Assembly: GCF_000374185.1 (NCBI RefSeq)
Contig: NZ_KB910518.1
Coordinates: forward strand, 1,730,546-1,794,545
Length of the DNA stretch: 64,000 bases
Direction: 5' to 3'
From: Paenibacillus sp. HW567
GTDB lineage: Bacteria > Bacillota > Bacilli > Paenibacillales > Paenibacillaceae
The notes below the pieces were generated by a model. It was given only the letters and a program-made list of their open reading frames with translations, made no database searches and was not told the origin of the DNA. Below, in pieces: positions 43,224-52,710 of the stretch. Position 1 is the stretch's first letter; every line of letters begins with the position of its first letter. The position numbers and the translations under genes are program-made.

Positions 43224-44422
43224 ATATTCTAGTTATTAACTCAGGAAGTTCCTCTTTGAAATATCAACTGTACAATATGACGGATGAGTCTGTGCTTGCC
43301 AAAGGTCTGGTAGAGCGCATCGGGATGGATTCCTCCATTCTGAACCATAAGCCTACCGGCAAGCAGGAAGTTACGGAAGTCAGTGAAATTCTGGAGCACA
43401 ATACTGCGATCCGTAAAGTGCTTGCCTGTCTGACCGACAAGGAGCATGGGGTTATTGCTTCCATCGAAGAGATCAATGCTGTAGGACACCGCGTGGTTCA
43501 CGGGGGCGAATTCTTTAAAGCATCCGCACTGGTTGACGGTGATGCCAAACACAAAATCCGCCAGTTGTTCGACCTTGCACCGCTTCATAACCCGGCTGCA
43601 GTGATGGGGATTACGGCAACTGAAGTGAATATGCCTGGCGTACCGCAGGTCGTTGTTTTTGATACTGCGTTCCACCAAACAATGCCTGAGAAGTCTTACA
43701 TGTATGCTATCCCAAGAGTGCTGTACAACAAGTACAAGGTCCGCCGTTATGGCGCGCACGGTACTTCACATGATTTCGTCAGCAAAGCTGCTGCCGAATA
43801 TCTGGATCGTCCGCTTGAAGATCTGAAGATTATCACCTGCCACATCGGTAACGGTGCCAGCGTAACTGCTGTTGACGGCGGATTGTCTGTTGACACTTCG
43901 ATGGGGATGACACCGCTTGAAGGACTGATGATGGGTACCCGCAGCGGTGATCTTGATCCGGCTATCGTTCCTTACGTAATGAACAAGGAAGAGCTGTCCG
44001 TTGGTGAAGTGAATTCCATGCTGAACAAGCACAGCGGCCTTTTGGCAATCTCTGGCGTCAGCAGCGACATGCGTGATATTATTGATGGTGCAGAGAAAGG
44101 CGAGCCTAACTCTACGCTTGCTTTTGATATGTATGAGTACCGTTTGCGGAAATATATCGGCTCTTATGCGGCAGCGATGAACGGCGTAGACGTAATTGTA
44201 TTTACAGCCGGTGTAGGCGAGAACGCGGCTGTGCTGCGCGCCAAAGTGCTGAATAACCTTACGTTCCTCGGAATTGAACTGGACACTGAAGCTAACAAGG
44301 TACGTTCCGGTGATCCGCGCCGTATCTCAACGGCTGATTCCAAGGTTCAGGTGCTCGTGGTTCCGACAAACGAAGAGCTTGTCATTGCACGCGATACGTA
44401 TCGTATTGTGCAAGGGAATTAA
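43220..44422 (+). CDS. ackA: Acetate kinase
   Basis: This 400-residue ASKHA-fold kinase converts acetyl phosphate and ADP to acetate and ATP. Motifs are [58 protein letters not shown] and [14 protein letters not shown]. It is translationally coupled to hbd; asnS follows 30 nt later. No pta is in the window. Confidence 0.97.
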   Translation: MNILVINSGSSSLKYQLYNMTDESVLAKGLVERIGMDSSILNHKPTGKQEVTEVSEILEHNTAIRKVLACLTDKEHGVIASIEEINAVGHRVVHGGEFFKASALVDGDAKHKIRQLFDLAPLHNPAAVMGITATEVNMPGVPQVVVFDTAFHQTMPEKSYMYAIPRVLYNKYKVRRYGAHGTSHDFVSKAAAEYLDRPLEDLKIITCHIGNGASVTAVDGGLSVDTSMGMTPLEGLMMGTRSGDLDPAIVPYVMNKEELSVGEVNSMLNKHSGLLAISGVSSDMRDIIDGAEKGEPNSTLAFDMYEYRLRKYIGSYAAAMNGVDVIVFTAGVGENAAVLRAKVLNNLTFLGIELDTEANKVRSGDPRRISTADSKVQVLVVPTNEELVIARDTYRIVQGN

Positions 44423-44451
44423 CGGCTAAATTAGAGGAGAGATTAGTTGGA

Positions 44452-45747
44452 ATGTCTAACAAGAGTGTAATCAAGAACGTGAATGAGCATGTGGGAGAGA
44501 GCGTTGTGATCGGCTGTTGGGTCAACAACAAGCGCTCCAGCGGTAAAATTCAGTTCCTGCAGCTTCGCGATGGTACAGGATATATCCAGGGTGTTGTGGT
44601 GAAATCGGAAGTGCCGGAGCAGGTATGGGAAGATGCCAAGAGCCTTACCCAGGAAAGCTCCCTGTACGTGACCGGCATCATCCGTGAGGAGCCGCGCAGT
44701 CAATCCGGATACGAGATGACTGTTACGGGTATTGAAGTCCTGCACCTTACAGAGAATTATCCAATTACCCCGAAGGAGCATGGCGTTGACTTCCTGATGG
44801 ATCACCGTCACCTCTGGCTTCGTTCCTCGAAGCAGCGGGCAGTGCTGGTCATTCGTGCAGAGATTATCCGCGCGATTCAGCAATTTTTTAACCAGAACGA
44901 CTTCACAAAGGTAGATCCGCCGATTCTGACGCCTACCTCGGCAGAAGGCACAACGAACCTGTTCCACACCAAGTATTTTGATGAGGACGCCTATCTGACG
45001 CAGAGCGGACAGCTCTACATGGAAGCCGCCGCAATGGCGCTTGGCCGTGTGTATTCCTTCGGTCCTACCTTCCGTGCCGAGAAATCGAAGACCCGCCGCC
45101 ACTTGATTGAATTCTGGATGATTGAACCGGAAATGGCCTTCACGGACCATGAGGAAAGCTTGCGCGTCCAGGAGAACTTCATCAGCTTTGTGGTGCAGTC
45201 GGTGCTTACGAACTGCCGTGCGGAGCTGGAAGCTGTGGGCCGCGATGTCTCCAAGCTGGAGAATATCAAAGCTCCGTTCCCAAGAATCACCTATGATGAT
45301 GCCATTACATTCCTGAATGAAAAGGGTTATGACATTGCCTGGGGCGATGATTTCGGGGCGCCGCATGAAACGGCGATTGCCGAAATGAGCGACAAACCGG
45401 TATTCATTACGCATTATCCGGCCTCCTTCAAGGCCTTCTACATGAAGCCGCATCCTGAACGTCCTGAGGTTGTGCTCTGTGCGGATATGATTGCTCCTGA
45501 AGGCTATGGAGAGATTATCGGCGGCTCACAGCGTATCGACGATCCGGCTTTGTTAGAAGAGCGGTTCAAAGAACATAATCTTTCGCTGGATACCTATAAA
45601 TGGTACATGGACCTGCGCACGTATGGTTCCGTGCCTCACTCCGGCTTCGGTCTTGGCCTTGAGCGCACTGTGGCCTGGATTTGCGGTCTGGATCATGTGC
45701 GGGAAACGATTCCGTTCCCTCGTACGTTGTACCGCCTGTATCCTTAA
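44452..45747 (+). CDS. asnS: Asparaginyl-tRNA synthetase
   Basis: This 431-residue class IIb aminoacyl-tRNA synthetase has an N-terminal OB-fold anticodon domain ([20 protein letters not shown]). Motif 2 reads [17 protein letters not shown] with motif 3 [16 protein letters not shown]. It lacks the large insertion of AspS. The dnaD gene directly downstream agrees with the Bacillales asnS-dnaD order. Confidence 0.96.
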   Translation: MSNKSVIKNVNEHVGESVVIGCWVNNKRSSGKIQFLQLRDGTGYIQGVVVKSEVPEQVWEDAKSLTQESSLYVTGIIREEPRSQSGYEMTVTGIEVLHLTENYPITPKEHGVDFLMDHRHLWLRSSKQRAVLVIRAEIIRAIQQFFNQNDFTKVDPPILTPTSAEGTTNLFHTKYFDEDAYLTQSGQLYMEAAAMALGRVYSFGPTFRAEKSKTRRHLIEFWMIEPEMAFTDHEESLRVQENFISFVVQSVLTNCRAELEAVGRDVSKLENIKAPFPRITYDDAITFLNEKGYDIAWGDDFGAPHETAIAEMSDKPVFITHYPASFKAFYMKPHPERPEVVLCADMIAPEGYGEIIGGSQRIDDPALLEERFKEHNLSLDTYKWYMDLRTYGSVPHSGFGLGLERTVAWICGLDHVRETIPFPRTLYRLYP

Positions 45748-45767
45748 GGAAATAAAGGAGGGCGCGC

Positions 45768-46538
45768 ATGGACGGCAAAGTATGGAGTACCTGGGGCGAA
45801 GGTGTGGCTTTTGGCCTCCAGAACGGAATGGCCGTCATTCCTTACGCACTCTTGAAGTACTACCGGCAGTTGAACCTGTCCGGCAGTGAAGCTATGCTGC
45901 TGATTCATTTGCTCTCCTTCCGCCAGGTGGAGGGAATTGAGTTTCCTTCACTGGAGGAGCTGCAGGCTGTAACGGGACGCAGCATACCTGCTATCGCCGG
46001 AGAGCTGCAGAAGCTCATGAAGGAAGGCTTCATCGGTATTGATGAAGATAACGACGAGCTGAGAGATATTCACTATGAGCGTTATAACTTCTCGGGCCTT
46101 TATGGCAAGCTTGGCGCCTATTTGGCGGAAGCTGCTCAGGAAGTCTCCAGGGGTAAGACGGGCGCTGCCGGCAATGTGGCGAATTCCCGTACTTCTGCCC
46201 CTCACTTAGGAGCCTCCGCTTCAGAGGGAGGGTACGGCAGACCGTCAGCTCTCGATGCAGACAAAGCTGCCGGGGAGAGCCGCAGCCTGTTCAGTATTTT
46301 TGAGAAGGAATTCGGCCGCCCGCTCTCGCCGATGGAATGCGAGACGATATCCGGCTGGGTGGATCAGGACCGGTATCCTGAGGAGTTGATTTTGCTTGCT
46401 CTGAAGGAGTCCGTATTCGCCGGCAAGATCCATTTCCGCTATATCGACCGGATTTTGCTGGAATGGGCGCGTAACCGGGTGAAAAATGCCCAGGACGTCA
46501 AAGCCTATACACAAAAATTCCGCAACGGCGGACGGTAG
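45768..46538 (+). CDS. dnaD: DNA replication initiation protein DnaD
   Basis: This 256-residue primosomal protein helps load the replicative helicase at origin and restart forks. The N-terminal winged-helix DDBH1 domain (NLSGSEAMLLIHLLSFRQVE...) is followed by a variable linker at about 125-170. The C-terminal DDBH2 domain has SIFEKEFGRPLSPMECETIS and HFRYIDRILLEWARNRV. GGAGGGCG precedes the ATG. In B. subtilis nth follows immediately; here nth lies 15 kb away. Confidence 0.92.
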   Translation: MDGKVWSTWGEGVAFGLQNGMAVIPYALLKYYRQLNLSGSEAMLLIHLLSFRQVEGIEFPSLEELQAVTGRSIPAIAGELQKLMKEGFIGIDEDNDELRDIHYERYNFSGLYGKLGAYLAEAAQEVSRGKTGAAGNVANSRTSAPHLGASASEGGYGRPSALDADKAAGESRSLFSIFEKEFGRPLSPMECETISGWVDQDRYPEELILLALKESVFAGKIHFRYIDRILLEWARNRVKNAQDVKAYTQKFRNGGR

Positions 46539-46587
46539 AAGGATACTAGCAGAAGAGAACAGAAGCATGAGGCGGATGCCTTAACTC

Positions 46588-46633
46588 AAAAAGATCGCAG
46601 TTCTTTCCCAATGGGAAAGGCTGCGATCTTTTT
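46588..46633. terminator. Bidirectional terminator between dnaD and proC
   Basis: A 13-bp stem, AAAAAGATCGCAG (46588-46600) and CTGCGATCTTTTT (46621-46633), has an inner CTTTCCC/GGGAAAG arm. A's and T's at the ends allow use on both strands for the convergent genes. Confidence 0.9.
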
Positions 46634-46669
46634 AACTTTATATGGATTTATTTATTGCATGCTTATATA

Positions 46670-47551
46670 TCAATGCTCCGAAAGTTCTTTCTCAAGCGTT
46701 GTGCCCATCTCGCGGGAGCGCTCGGCACAGCGGTTGACTGCGGCGATTACCGTCTCAAAAAAATCGCCTTTTTCCATAACCTCAATGGCTGCTTGCGTGG
46801 AGCCGCCAGGTGAGGTTACTTTTTTGCGCAGGACCGCCGGCTCCTCTCCTGTCTGCTGGACCATACGGGCAGCGCCGAGCACAGTCTGAACCGTCAGCTC
46901 GGTGCTCTGTTCAGGCGGCAGTCCTCCCCGGATGCCTGCGGCTATCATCGCTTCCATCATGTAATAGATGTACGCCGGACCGCTTCCCGAGATTCCGGTC
47001 AGGATTTCCATCCGGTCCTCGTCGATGACGGAGGTTAATCCGACCGCTTCAAACATATTGAGCGATATCCGGCGGCTCTGCTCGTTGACTTCTTTGGAGA
47101 AGGCGATGCCCGTTGCTCCAAGACCGATGGAGCTTGAGGTATTGGGCATGGTCCGTACCACAGGCTGCGGTGTGCCAAGCAGTCCCTGCATGGTGCGGAT
47201 CGTCATTCCGGCAATAACGGAGATCACTAGCTGGTCCGGTGAGAGCAGTGGTCCTAAGCCGCGCAGAGCCTCTGCGGCATCTTTGGGTTTCATGGCAAGC
47301 ACGATGACCGGAGCTGTGCGCAGGTGATCCGTCTTTTGTTCAGGATCATTGCAGCCCTGGACGCCATAGCGGCTGCGCAGCTCGGCCAGGCGTTCGCTGC
47401 TGCTGCGGTTAAGCATCACGATGTTGCCGGACTCGACTACATTGCGGGCGATCATCCCGCGCACAATCGCTTCAGCCATTGAGCCCGCCCCGTAAAAGAC
47501 AATTTTATGATTGATTAATGGTATCGCTGGTTGCTGACACATGACTGACAT
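46670..47551 (-). CDS. proC: Pyrroline-5-carboxylate reductase
   Basis: This 293-residue enzyme performs the last proline step, reducing P5C with NAD(P)H. The N-terminal Rossmann motif is KIVFYGAGSMAEAIVRGM. VVRTMPNTSSSIGLGATGI and the C-terminal dimerisation signature region GISGSGPAYIYYMMEAM with VTSPGGSTQAAIEVME are present. It lies 18 nt downstream of proA on the minus strand, so proB-proA-proC form one operon. Confidence 0.96.
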   Translation of the reverse strand: MSVMCQQPAIPLINHKIVFYGAGSMAEAIVRGMIARNVVESGNIVMLNRSSSERLAELRSRYGVQGCNDPEQKTDHLRTAPVIVLAMKPKDAAEALRGLGPLLSPDQLVISVIAGMTIRTMQGLLGTPQPVVRTMPNTSSSIGLGATGIAFSKEVNEQSRRISLNMFEAVGLTSVIDEDRMEILTGISGSGPAYIYYMMEAMIAAGIRGGLPPEQSTELTVQTVLGAARMVQQTGEEPAVLRKKVTSPGGSTQAAIEVMEKGDFFETVIAAVNRCAERSREMGTTLEKELSEH

Positions 47552-47569
47552 TCCCCCTAATAAATTGAC

Positions 47570-48817
47570 TTACCCCCGGATTTGCCCGGAGCCATGAATT
47601 ATATATTTGCTTGAAGTGAGCGCTGGCAGGCCCATAGGGCCGCGGGCATGGAGCTTCTGGGTGCTGATTCCGATTTCCGCCCCGAATCCGAACTCAAAGC
47701 CGTCAGTGAACCGTGTCGAGGCATTATGGTAGACCGCAGCGGCATCCACTTCCTGCAGGAAACGCGCCGCATTTGCAGCATCCCCGGTTACGATGCATTC
47801 CGAATGCTTGGTGCTGAACTCGGCAATATGCCTCAGGGCTTCATCCAGACCGCCTACAATTTTGACGTTTAGAATATAATCGTTATATTCGGTGGCAAAA
47901 TCCTCCTTGGTCACAGGCAGTGCCCAAGGCACCAGAAGTACCGTTTCAGGACAGCCGCGCAATTCGACATGTACCTCGCGGAATGCCTCCGCCAAGGACA
48001 GCAGGTGCTTGGCGGCATAATCGCGATGCACAAGCAGAGTCTCCATCGAGTTGCACACAGAGGGGCGCTGGGCCTTCGCGTTAAGGCTGATGCGCTGTGC
48101 CATATCCGGCTCGGCGCTGGCGTCGAGATAAGTATGGCATATGCCTGCCCCCGTTTCAATTACAGGGACGGTGGCATTAAGCACAACGTTCTGGATCAGC
48201 GAGCTTCCGCCGCGAGGGATAATGACATCAAGCAGTCCGTTCAGCTTAAGCATCTGATCTACGGAGGAGCGGCTCTTGTCTTCGATAAGCTGCAGCGCAT
48301 GTTTTGGAATTGCCGTTGTGTCGAGTGCGTTATGCAGCACTTCTACGATCTTACGGTTGGACGACAGGGCAGAGGAGCCGCCGCGCAGAACAACGGCATT
48401 GCCTGTCTTCAGGCAGAGGCCTGCTGCATCCACGGTTACATTGGGACGCGCTTCATAAATAATGCCGATGACACCGAGCGGGACGCGGATTTTTTCAATA
48501 TACAGTCCATTGGGACGCTCAATCGTCTCCAGATGATCCCCAATAGGGTCCGGGAGCTCGGCGATTTGCTTCAGTCCCTCGGCGATGGTCTGTATCCGGT
48601 GAGCGTCCAGCGCCAGACGGTCAAGCATGGATTCCGGTGTTCCGCCGAGCCGGCCCCGCTCCAGATCCTCGCTATTGGCGGCAATGATGGACGGCGCTTC
48701 GCGGACCAGGGCATCCGCCATGACAAGCAGGGCTTCATTCTTCTGATCGGTGCTTAAACTTGCCAGATCACCTGTAGTTTCCTTAGCTAACGTTGCCTTG
48801 CTTACAACCTCACTCAT
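47570..48817 (-). CDS. proA: Glutamate-5-semialdehyde dehydrogenase
   Basis: This 415-residue enzyme reduces glutamyl-5-phosphate to the semialdehyde. The signature VPVIETGAGICHTYLDASAE and catalytic-Cys region RPSVCNSMETLLVH are present; RVPLGVIGIIYEARPNVTVD is also conserved. ATG at 48817 has AGGAGGG at 48824-48830 on the minus strand. The 215 nt between proB and proA is filled by tandem hairpin repeats, unusual for an intra-operon junction. Confidence 0.96.
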   Translation of the reverse strand: MSEVVSKATLAKETTGDLASLSTDQKNEALLVMADALVREAPSIIAANSEDLERGRLGGTPESMLDRLALDAHRIQTIAEGLKQIAELPDPIGDHLETIERPNGLYIEKIRVPLGVIGIIYEARPNVTVDAAGLCLKTGNAVVLRGGSSALSSNRKIVEVLHNALDTTAIPKHALQLIEDKSRSSVDQMLKLNGLLDVIIPRGGSSLIQNVVLNATVPVIETGAGICHTYLDASAEPDMAQRISLNAKAQRPSVCNSMETLLVHRDYAAKHLLSLAEAFREVHVELRGCPETVLLVPWALPVTKEDFATEYNDYILNVKIVGGLDEALRHIAEFSTKHSECIVTGDAANAARFLQEVDAAAVYHNASTRFTDGFEFGFGAEIGISTQKLHARGPMGLPALTSSKYIIHGSGQIRG

Positions 48818-48830
48818 GGTTAACCCTCCT

Positions 48831-49012
48831 AAAAGTTTTGTGAGCGATACTTCCTTGGGATACATCGTACAAAACCCGCTTCGAAAGCATCAGCTTAAGT
48901 TTTGTGAGCGTCTGCTCCCTTGAATTTGCTTCGAACAAAACTCGCCTCGGAAGCATTCGCTTAAGTTTTGTGAGCGATACTTTCTTCGAACAGTACTGCA
49001 CCGGAAGCGCAA
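48831..49012 (-). repeat. Tandem hairpin repeats in the proB-proA gap (same family as rex leader)
   Basis: Read on the minus strand, ACAAAACTTAAGC recurs (49012 side to 48831) with units of about 65-68 nt. Each unit forms arms ACAAAACT/(A/G)GTTTTGT with an inner AAGC/GCTT stem. Loops vary (GAAT, TGAT) while the stems are kept, with one change that keeps pairing through a G-T pair. The last unit is truncated after ACAAAACTT directly before AGGAGGG of proA, exactly as at rex. A degenerate third unit lies next to proB. A reading of up to 80 codons passes through (49052-48810) but is probably a by-product of the repeats. Confidence 0.8.
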
Positions 49013-49033
49013 ACCCGGTTTTGTCCCGCTGAA

Positions 49034-50137
49034 TTACCGCAGTGTAATCCATTCATCGCGGTGAATAACCTCCAGCCGGTGGACTTCCCCCAGCACCGGT
49101 ACGATCTGGCGGCTTGGCAGACCTTGAATGCTGCGGAGCTGGGCATCATCATAATTGACAATCCCCCGGCCAAGCAACTGGGCATCCGGCCCGAGCACCT
49201 CCACAACATCACCCGAATGGAAGTTTCCTTCAATCCGCTTAACCCCGACTGGCAGCAGGCTGTGACCGCCATGGAGCAGCGCTTCTACAGCGCCATCATC
49301 CACATAGATGGAGCCGAGCGGGGTGGACATGAAGCCGAGCCATTGTTTCTTAACAGGCAATGAGGATGATGAAGTGGCAAAATATGTGCCTTTGCCATTT
49401 CCCGCCGCCGCCATCTGTAAATCGCCGGGTTCTGCGGCTCTGCCGATAAAGACAGGCACTCCGCCGCGTGTGGCGATTTTGGCGGCGTCGATTTTGGAGC
49501 GCATGCCGCCAGTTCCGACACTGGAGCCGGCGCCGCCCGCGATTGCATAAATCTCAGGAGTAATTTCCTCCACATGCTGGTAGCGGACGGCATCCGGATG
49601 CTTGCGGGGATCTCCGCTGTATACACCGTCCATGTCGGTCAGAACGAGGAGATGTGATGCTTTCAGGAGATTCGCCACCAGCGCCGACAGTGTATCATTA
49701 TCGCCGAACTTGAGCTCATCAACAGACACGGTATCATTTTCGTTGAATATGGGCACGGCTCCTTGCCGGAGCAGCTCCTCCACCGTCATTACGGCATTGT
49801 TCATCGCCCGTCTGCTGCAGAAATCAGTGCGGGTTAGCAGGATTTGCGCAGTAGGGATGCCATGCCCCGCAAAAGCCTCCTGATAAGCCTGCATCAGCAT
49901 CACCTGGCCAACCGCAGCGGCGGCCTGCTTCTCATGCAGCAGCTTGGGGCGGGAGGGGTAACCTATGCCGCGGAATCCGGCTGCCACCGCGCCGGAGGTA
50001 ACCAGCAGCACTTCACAGCCGTCCTGGCGCAGTGCGGCAATCTCGGCGGCGAAAAAGGCAACAGCCTCGCGGTTTAATCCGCCTTCGGGACCGGTGAGCG
50101 AGCTGCTGCCGATTTTGACCACAATTCGTGTCGTCAC
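49034..50137 (-). CDS. proB: Glutamate 5-kinase
   Basis: This 367-residue kinase phosphorylates glutamate at the start of proline synthesis. The amino-acid-kinase domain shows RIVVKIGSSSLTGPEGG, LLVTSGAVAAGFRG, FNENDTVSVDELKFGDND and TDMDGVYSGDPRKHPDA. The C-terminal PUA domain (GVKRIEGNFHSGDVVEVLG) is complete, as in proline-feedback-regulated enzymes. GTG start at 50137 with AAGGAAG upstream. Its expression is governed by the T-box leader. Confidence 0.96.
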   Translation of the reverse strand: MTTRIVVKIGSSSLTGPEGGLNREAVAFFAAEIAALRQDGCEVLLVTSGAVAAGFRGIGYPSRPKLLHEKQAAAAVGQVMLMQAYQEAFAGHGIPTAQILLTRTDFCSRRAMNNAVMTVEELLRQGAVPIFNENDTVSVDELKFGDNDTLSALVANLLKASHLLVLTDMDGVYSGDPRKHPDAVRYQHVEEITPEIYAIAGGAGSSVGTGGMRSKIDAAKIATRGGVPVFIGRAAEPGDLQMAAAGNGKGTYFATSSSSLPVKKQWLGFMSTPLGSIYVDDGAVEALLHGGHSLLPVGVKRIEGNFHSGDVVEVLGPDAQLLGRGIVNYDDAQLRSIQGLPSRQIVPVLGEVHRLEVIHRDEWITLR

Positions 50138-50164
50138 TTGAGTTTCACTTCCTTCTTAAGTTTA

Positions 50165-50430
50165 AACTGAAAACGACAAAAAGCCCCCATCCTTAGACTT
50201 AGCAAAGGACGAAAGCTGAATAACTTCCGCGGTACCACCTTCATTGATGAGGGATCATCCGACTTCATTCTCGTAACGGGAGTTTCCGTCCTGCCGGGGC
50301 AGGCCGCTCGGGGGTAGGATTCGGAAGGGCCAACCGCGGTAAATTCTCTCAGCCTGCCGGAATTTACTCTCTGCTCGCGGATAGAGGCCTGTTCTTACTG
50401 GTCCCGTCTGCACGTTTCACTATTTGTCAT
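50165..50430 (-). promoter_or_regulatory. T-box leader of proBAC (tRNA-Pro responsive)
   Basis: On the minus strand the T-box core AAGGTGGTACCGCGG (rc of 50226-50240) is intact. Upstream are AGTA in CCAGTAAGAACAGG and a stem I 3' strand with GAATCCTACC, where CCT (Pro) sits at the expected specifier position. Downstream, GTCCTT/AAGGAT and a T run near 50180-50212 form the terminator, with proB 28 nt past it. T-box riboswitches read uncharged tRNA and prevent termination when the amino acid is scarce. Confidence 0.85.
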
Positions 50431-50432
50431 TT

Positions 50433-50461
50433 AGAATACCATGCAGAAGTGGGGTTTGCAA
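50433..50461 (-). promoter_or_regulatory. Promoter of the proBAC T-box transcript
   Basis: On the minus strand TTGCAA (50461-50456) and TATTCT (50438-50433, preceded by TGG as an extended -10) are separated by 17 bp, just upstream of the T-box stem I. Confidence 0.6.
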
Positions 50462-50569
50462 AGGGCGGGCGAACTAATATTTTTGCCAGGAAAGCTGAGG
50501 TGGAAATGAGGTTTATCCTTGTGAGGAACGGGCACAATACCTGTAATCTGTACCAGGAGGTGGCTAATC

Positions 50570-50770
50570 TTGAAACCAAACAAAAATGTCCAGCATGATC
50601 AGAATCAGTATTCCAAAGAGGCAGACGAGCTTCAGAACAGTGTGATTCGGGAGTTTGTCGAAGACAATACCATTGATTCCAGAAAAGAAGGCAAGGTCGA
50701 CGAGAGTACAGCAAAAATACCGGATGAGCAGAATCGTCTGATTACTTACCGTCATCAGCATAATAAATAG
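50570..50770 (+). CDS. Small hydrophilic protein of unknown function
   Basis: This 66-residue reading is rich in Lys, Glu, Asp, Gln and Asn, with no hydrophobic segment (MKPNKNVQHDQNQYSKEADE, through TAKIPDEQNRLITYRHQHNK). It starts at TTG 50570 with AGGAGG at 50554-50559. It stands between the divergent pro operon and the LysR gene. The low-complexity charged make-up recalls small spore or stress proteins, but I recognise no family. Confidence 0.5.
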   Translation: MKPNKNVQHDQNQYSKEADELQNSVIREFVEDNTIDSRKEGKVDESTAKIPDEQNRLITYRHQHNK

Positions 50771-50875
50771 GCCGCATCAATTAGGCAGCGCAGCAGAATT
50801 GCCCTTTTGCTTCCATTCACTGGAGACGAAAGGGCATTAATCATATCCGAACCTTTCACTGCCAATAGTCGGCAG

Positions 50876-51787
50876 CTACTCTTTTGCGAGATCTGCTACC
50901 GTGGTTTTGAAGGTTTTCATAAAAGCTTCCGCTGCCTTGGATAGATAGCGGCCCCGGCGGTAAGCCACAACCAGAGTCCGGCTGGGCACCGGCTCCGCGA
51001 GCGGAAGATAGACCGGAACAAATTCGCTGCGCGGTGCGCGGGCGATGAAGTGGGGAACCAGCGTCACGCCCATGCCGGCGGCAACCAGAGACTGGACGGT
51101 CTCCATATTGTTGCTTTCGAAGACGATGCGCGGCTCGAATCCGGCCTCCCGGCAGAGCTCTACCGTCATTTTGCGGAAGCCTTGGCCTTCCTTCAGTACA
51201 ATAAAAGGCTCATCCTTCAATTCTTCCAAGAAGGTACGAATGCCAGCAGCACTCCGCGAAGCTAAGCGATGCTCCCCCGGAACCGCAAGGTCAATCCGCT
51301 CCTCGCCAAGCACCTCAAAGGCAAGGGTGGGAATCTCCAGCGGCAGGGAGAGCAGACTGAGATCGGTCTGGCCGCTGGCGGTAAGCTTCTCCAGATTCAT
51401 TGAAGAATCCTCCAGCAGGGTAATCTCGACCTCGGCATATTTCTGTTTAAATACAGGCAGCACATGCGGCAGCAGATGCGCCCCGGTGATCGGCATGCTG
51501 CCAACAACCACCCGTCCGCTGCGAAGCTGGGAGATATCGGACATTTCCTGGCGCAGCAGCTCCACAGCATCAATTATGATCTGTGCCTGCTCCACAAATT
51601 TCTCTCCGGCATGGGTCAGCTCCACCGAACTGGTATTGCGCTGGAACAGAAGCACGCCAAGCTCCCTCTCCAGCTTCGAGAGCTGCTGGCTGAGTGAAGG
51701 CTGGGCGATGTGCAGCTTGTCCGCCGCGCGAGAAAAGTTCCGTTCCGCCGCAATTTGCAATGCATACTGCAATTGTCTAAGTTCCAT
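50876..51787 (-). CDS. LysR-family transcriptional regulator
   Basis: This 303-residue regulator has an N-terminal winged helix (MELRQLQYALQIAAERNFSR, AQPSLSQQLSKLERELGVLL). A periplasmic-binding-protein-like effector domain follows. It is divergent from the GNAT-leuCD block. Its own upstream region (51811-51830) contains, on the minus strand, CTTATAGGATATACTTATAA; the CTTATAGG part recurs before leuC, so leucine-pathway control is plausible. Effector unknown (isopropylmalate would be a reasonable guess). Confidence 0.92.
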   Translation of the reverse strand: MELRQLQYALQIAAERNFSRAADKLHIAQPSLSQQLSKLERELGVLLFQRNTSSVELTHAGEKFVEQAQIIIDAVELLRQEMSDISQLRSGRVVVGSMPITGAHLLPHVLPVFKQKYAEVEITLLEDSSMNLEKLTASGQTDLSLLSLPLEIPTLAFEVLGEERIDLAVPGEHRLASRSAAGIRTFLEELKDEPFIVLKEGQGFRKMTVELCREAGFEPRIVFESNNMETVQSLVAAGMGVTLVPHFIARAPRSEFVPVYLPLAEPVPSRTLVVAYRRGRYLSKAAEAFMKTFKTTVADLAKE

Positions 51788-51998
51788 GAGAGGCTCCTTA
51801 AATGATGTGTTTATAAGTATATCCTATAAGTGGAGTAATTAACATAGGCGATGCTACTTACGAAAGAAGTCAACAGTTGGAGCCAGCCAGAAGGCCTGCA
51901 ATGGGAATGTACAATTATTTATGCGGCTGCTAGACTGGAAGAGAGTATTATTCAACGGCCGGCTTGCCGGAGATTCTAAGGACAGGAGGAACTAAAAT

Positions 51999-52544
51999 AT
52001 GACTACATACCAGGGATCAAATGTATATCTCAGATTTTTTATGCCGGAGGACGCAGCGGCTTTGCTGGATTTGGAGCTTCGCAACCGGAGAGTTTTTGAG
52101 CAGTTTTCTGCTGTCGAGAGGGATGATGCCTTTTATACGCTGGAGAAACAGAGCGGGCGGATTGCCGGATGGGAGATAGCGCGGGAGGAGAAGCGGAATT
52201 ATTCTTTCGGAATCTTTTTACATGAAAATGACATGCTGACCGGTGATATTTCTCTTGCCCATATCGTGCTGGATTCACAGCAAAAATGGATTTTGGGCTA
52301 TTTGCTGGATCAGGACCATCAGGGCAAGGGCTATATGAGCGAGGCGGTGCCTTTGGTGCTGGAGTATGCTTTTAAGGAAGCCGATATTCGGCAGATTGAG
52401 GCCGGTGTGAAGCCGACAAATGCCGGTTCGATCAAAGTGCTGAAGAAAGCGGGCTTTCAGGAGCAGGGTCTGGTGCACAATCTGGTAAAAATCAACGGAA
52501 AGTTTGAAGAGCATGTGATGTTTTATATAAATCGCTCTGAATAG
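51999..52544 (+). CDS. GNAT-family N-acetyltransferase (RimJ/RimL-like)
   Basis: This 181-residue acetyltransferase has an acetyl-CoA-binding motif A in YLLDQDHQGKGYMSEAVPLV (Q/RxxGxG/A form). The family continuation EAGVKPTNAGSIKVLKKAGF follows. Members acetylate protein N-termini, antibiotics or small amines; nothing indicates the substrate. ACAGGAGGAAC precedes ATG 51999. Confidence 0.85.
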   Translation: MTTYQGSNVYLRFFMPEDAAALLDLELRNRRVFEQFSAVERDDAFYTLEKQSGRIAGWEIAREEKRNYSFGIFLHENDMLTGDISLAHIVLDSQQKWILGYLLDQDHQGKGYMSEAVPLVLEYAFKEADIRQIEAGVKPTNAGSIKVLKKAGFQEQGLVHNLVKINGKFEEHVMFYINRSE

Positions 52545-52576
52545 GCGGTAATGCCTTGTTTGTTGCATTTGGTATG

Positions 52577-52644
52577 CTTATAGGTCAAACCTATCAGATT
52601 TATAGAAATCATATCTTGGAATTATAAACGGCCCGATGTTATAT
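52577..52644 (+). promoter_or_regulatory. leuC promoter with LysR-type dyad
   Basis: TTGGAA (52616-52621) and TTATAT (52639-52644) are spaced by 17 bp. About 22 bp upstream, ATAGGT-CAA-ACCTAT (52580-52594) is a perfect interrupted dyad of LysR type (T-N11-A), starting with CTTATAGG, which also occurs upstream of the LysR gene. Confidence 0.6.
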
Positions 52645-52710
52645 TTAGAGCATTCAAGAGAGACTCCACTTTCTCTTCAAATGAACGATTCTACTTTATG
52701 AGGTGAAATT

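Noticed and set aside
48810-49052. 80-codon minus-strand reading through the proA leader repeats
   Set aside because: Its repeated peptide merely reflects the repeated DNA; at rex the same repeat is interrupted by stops, so coding is not the conserved feature.
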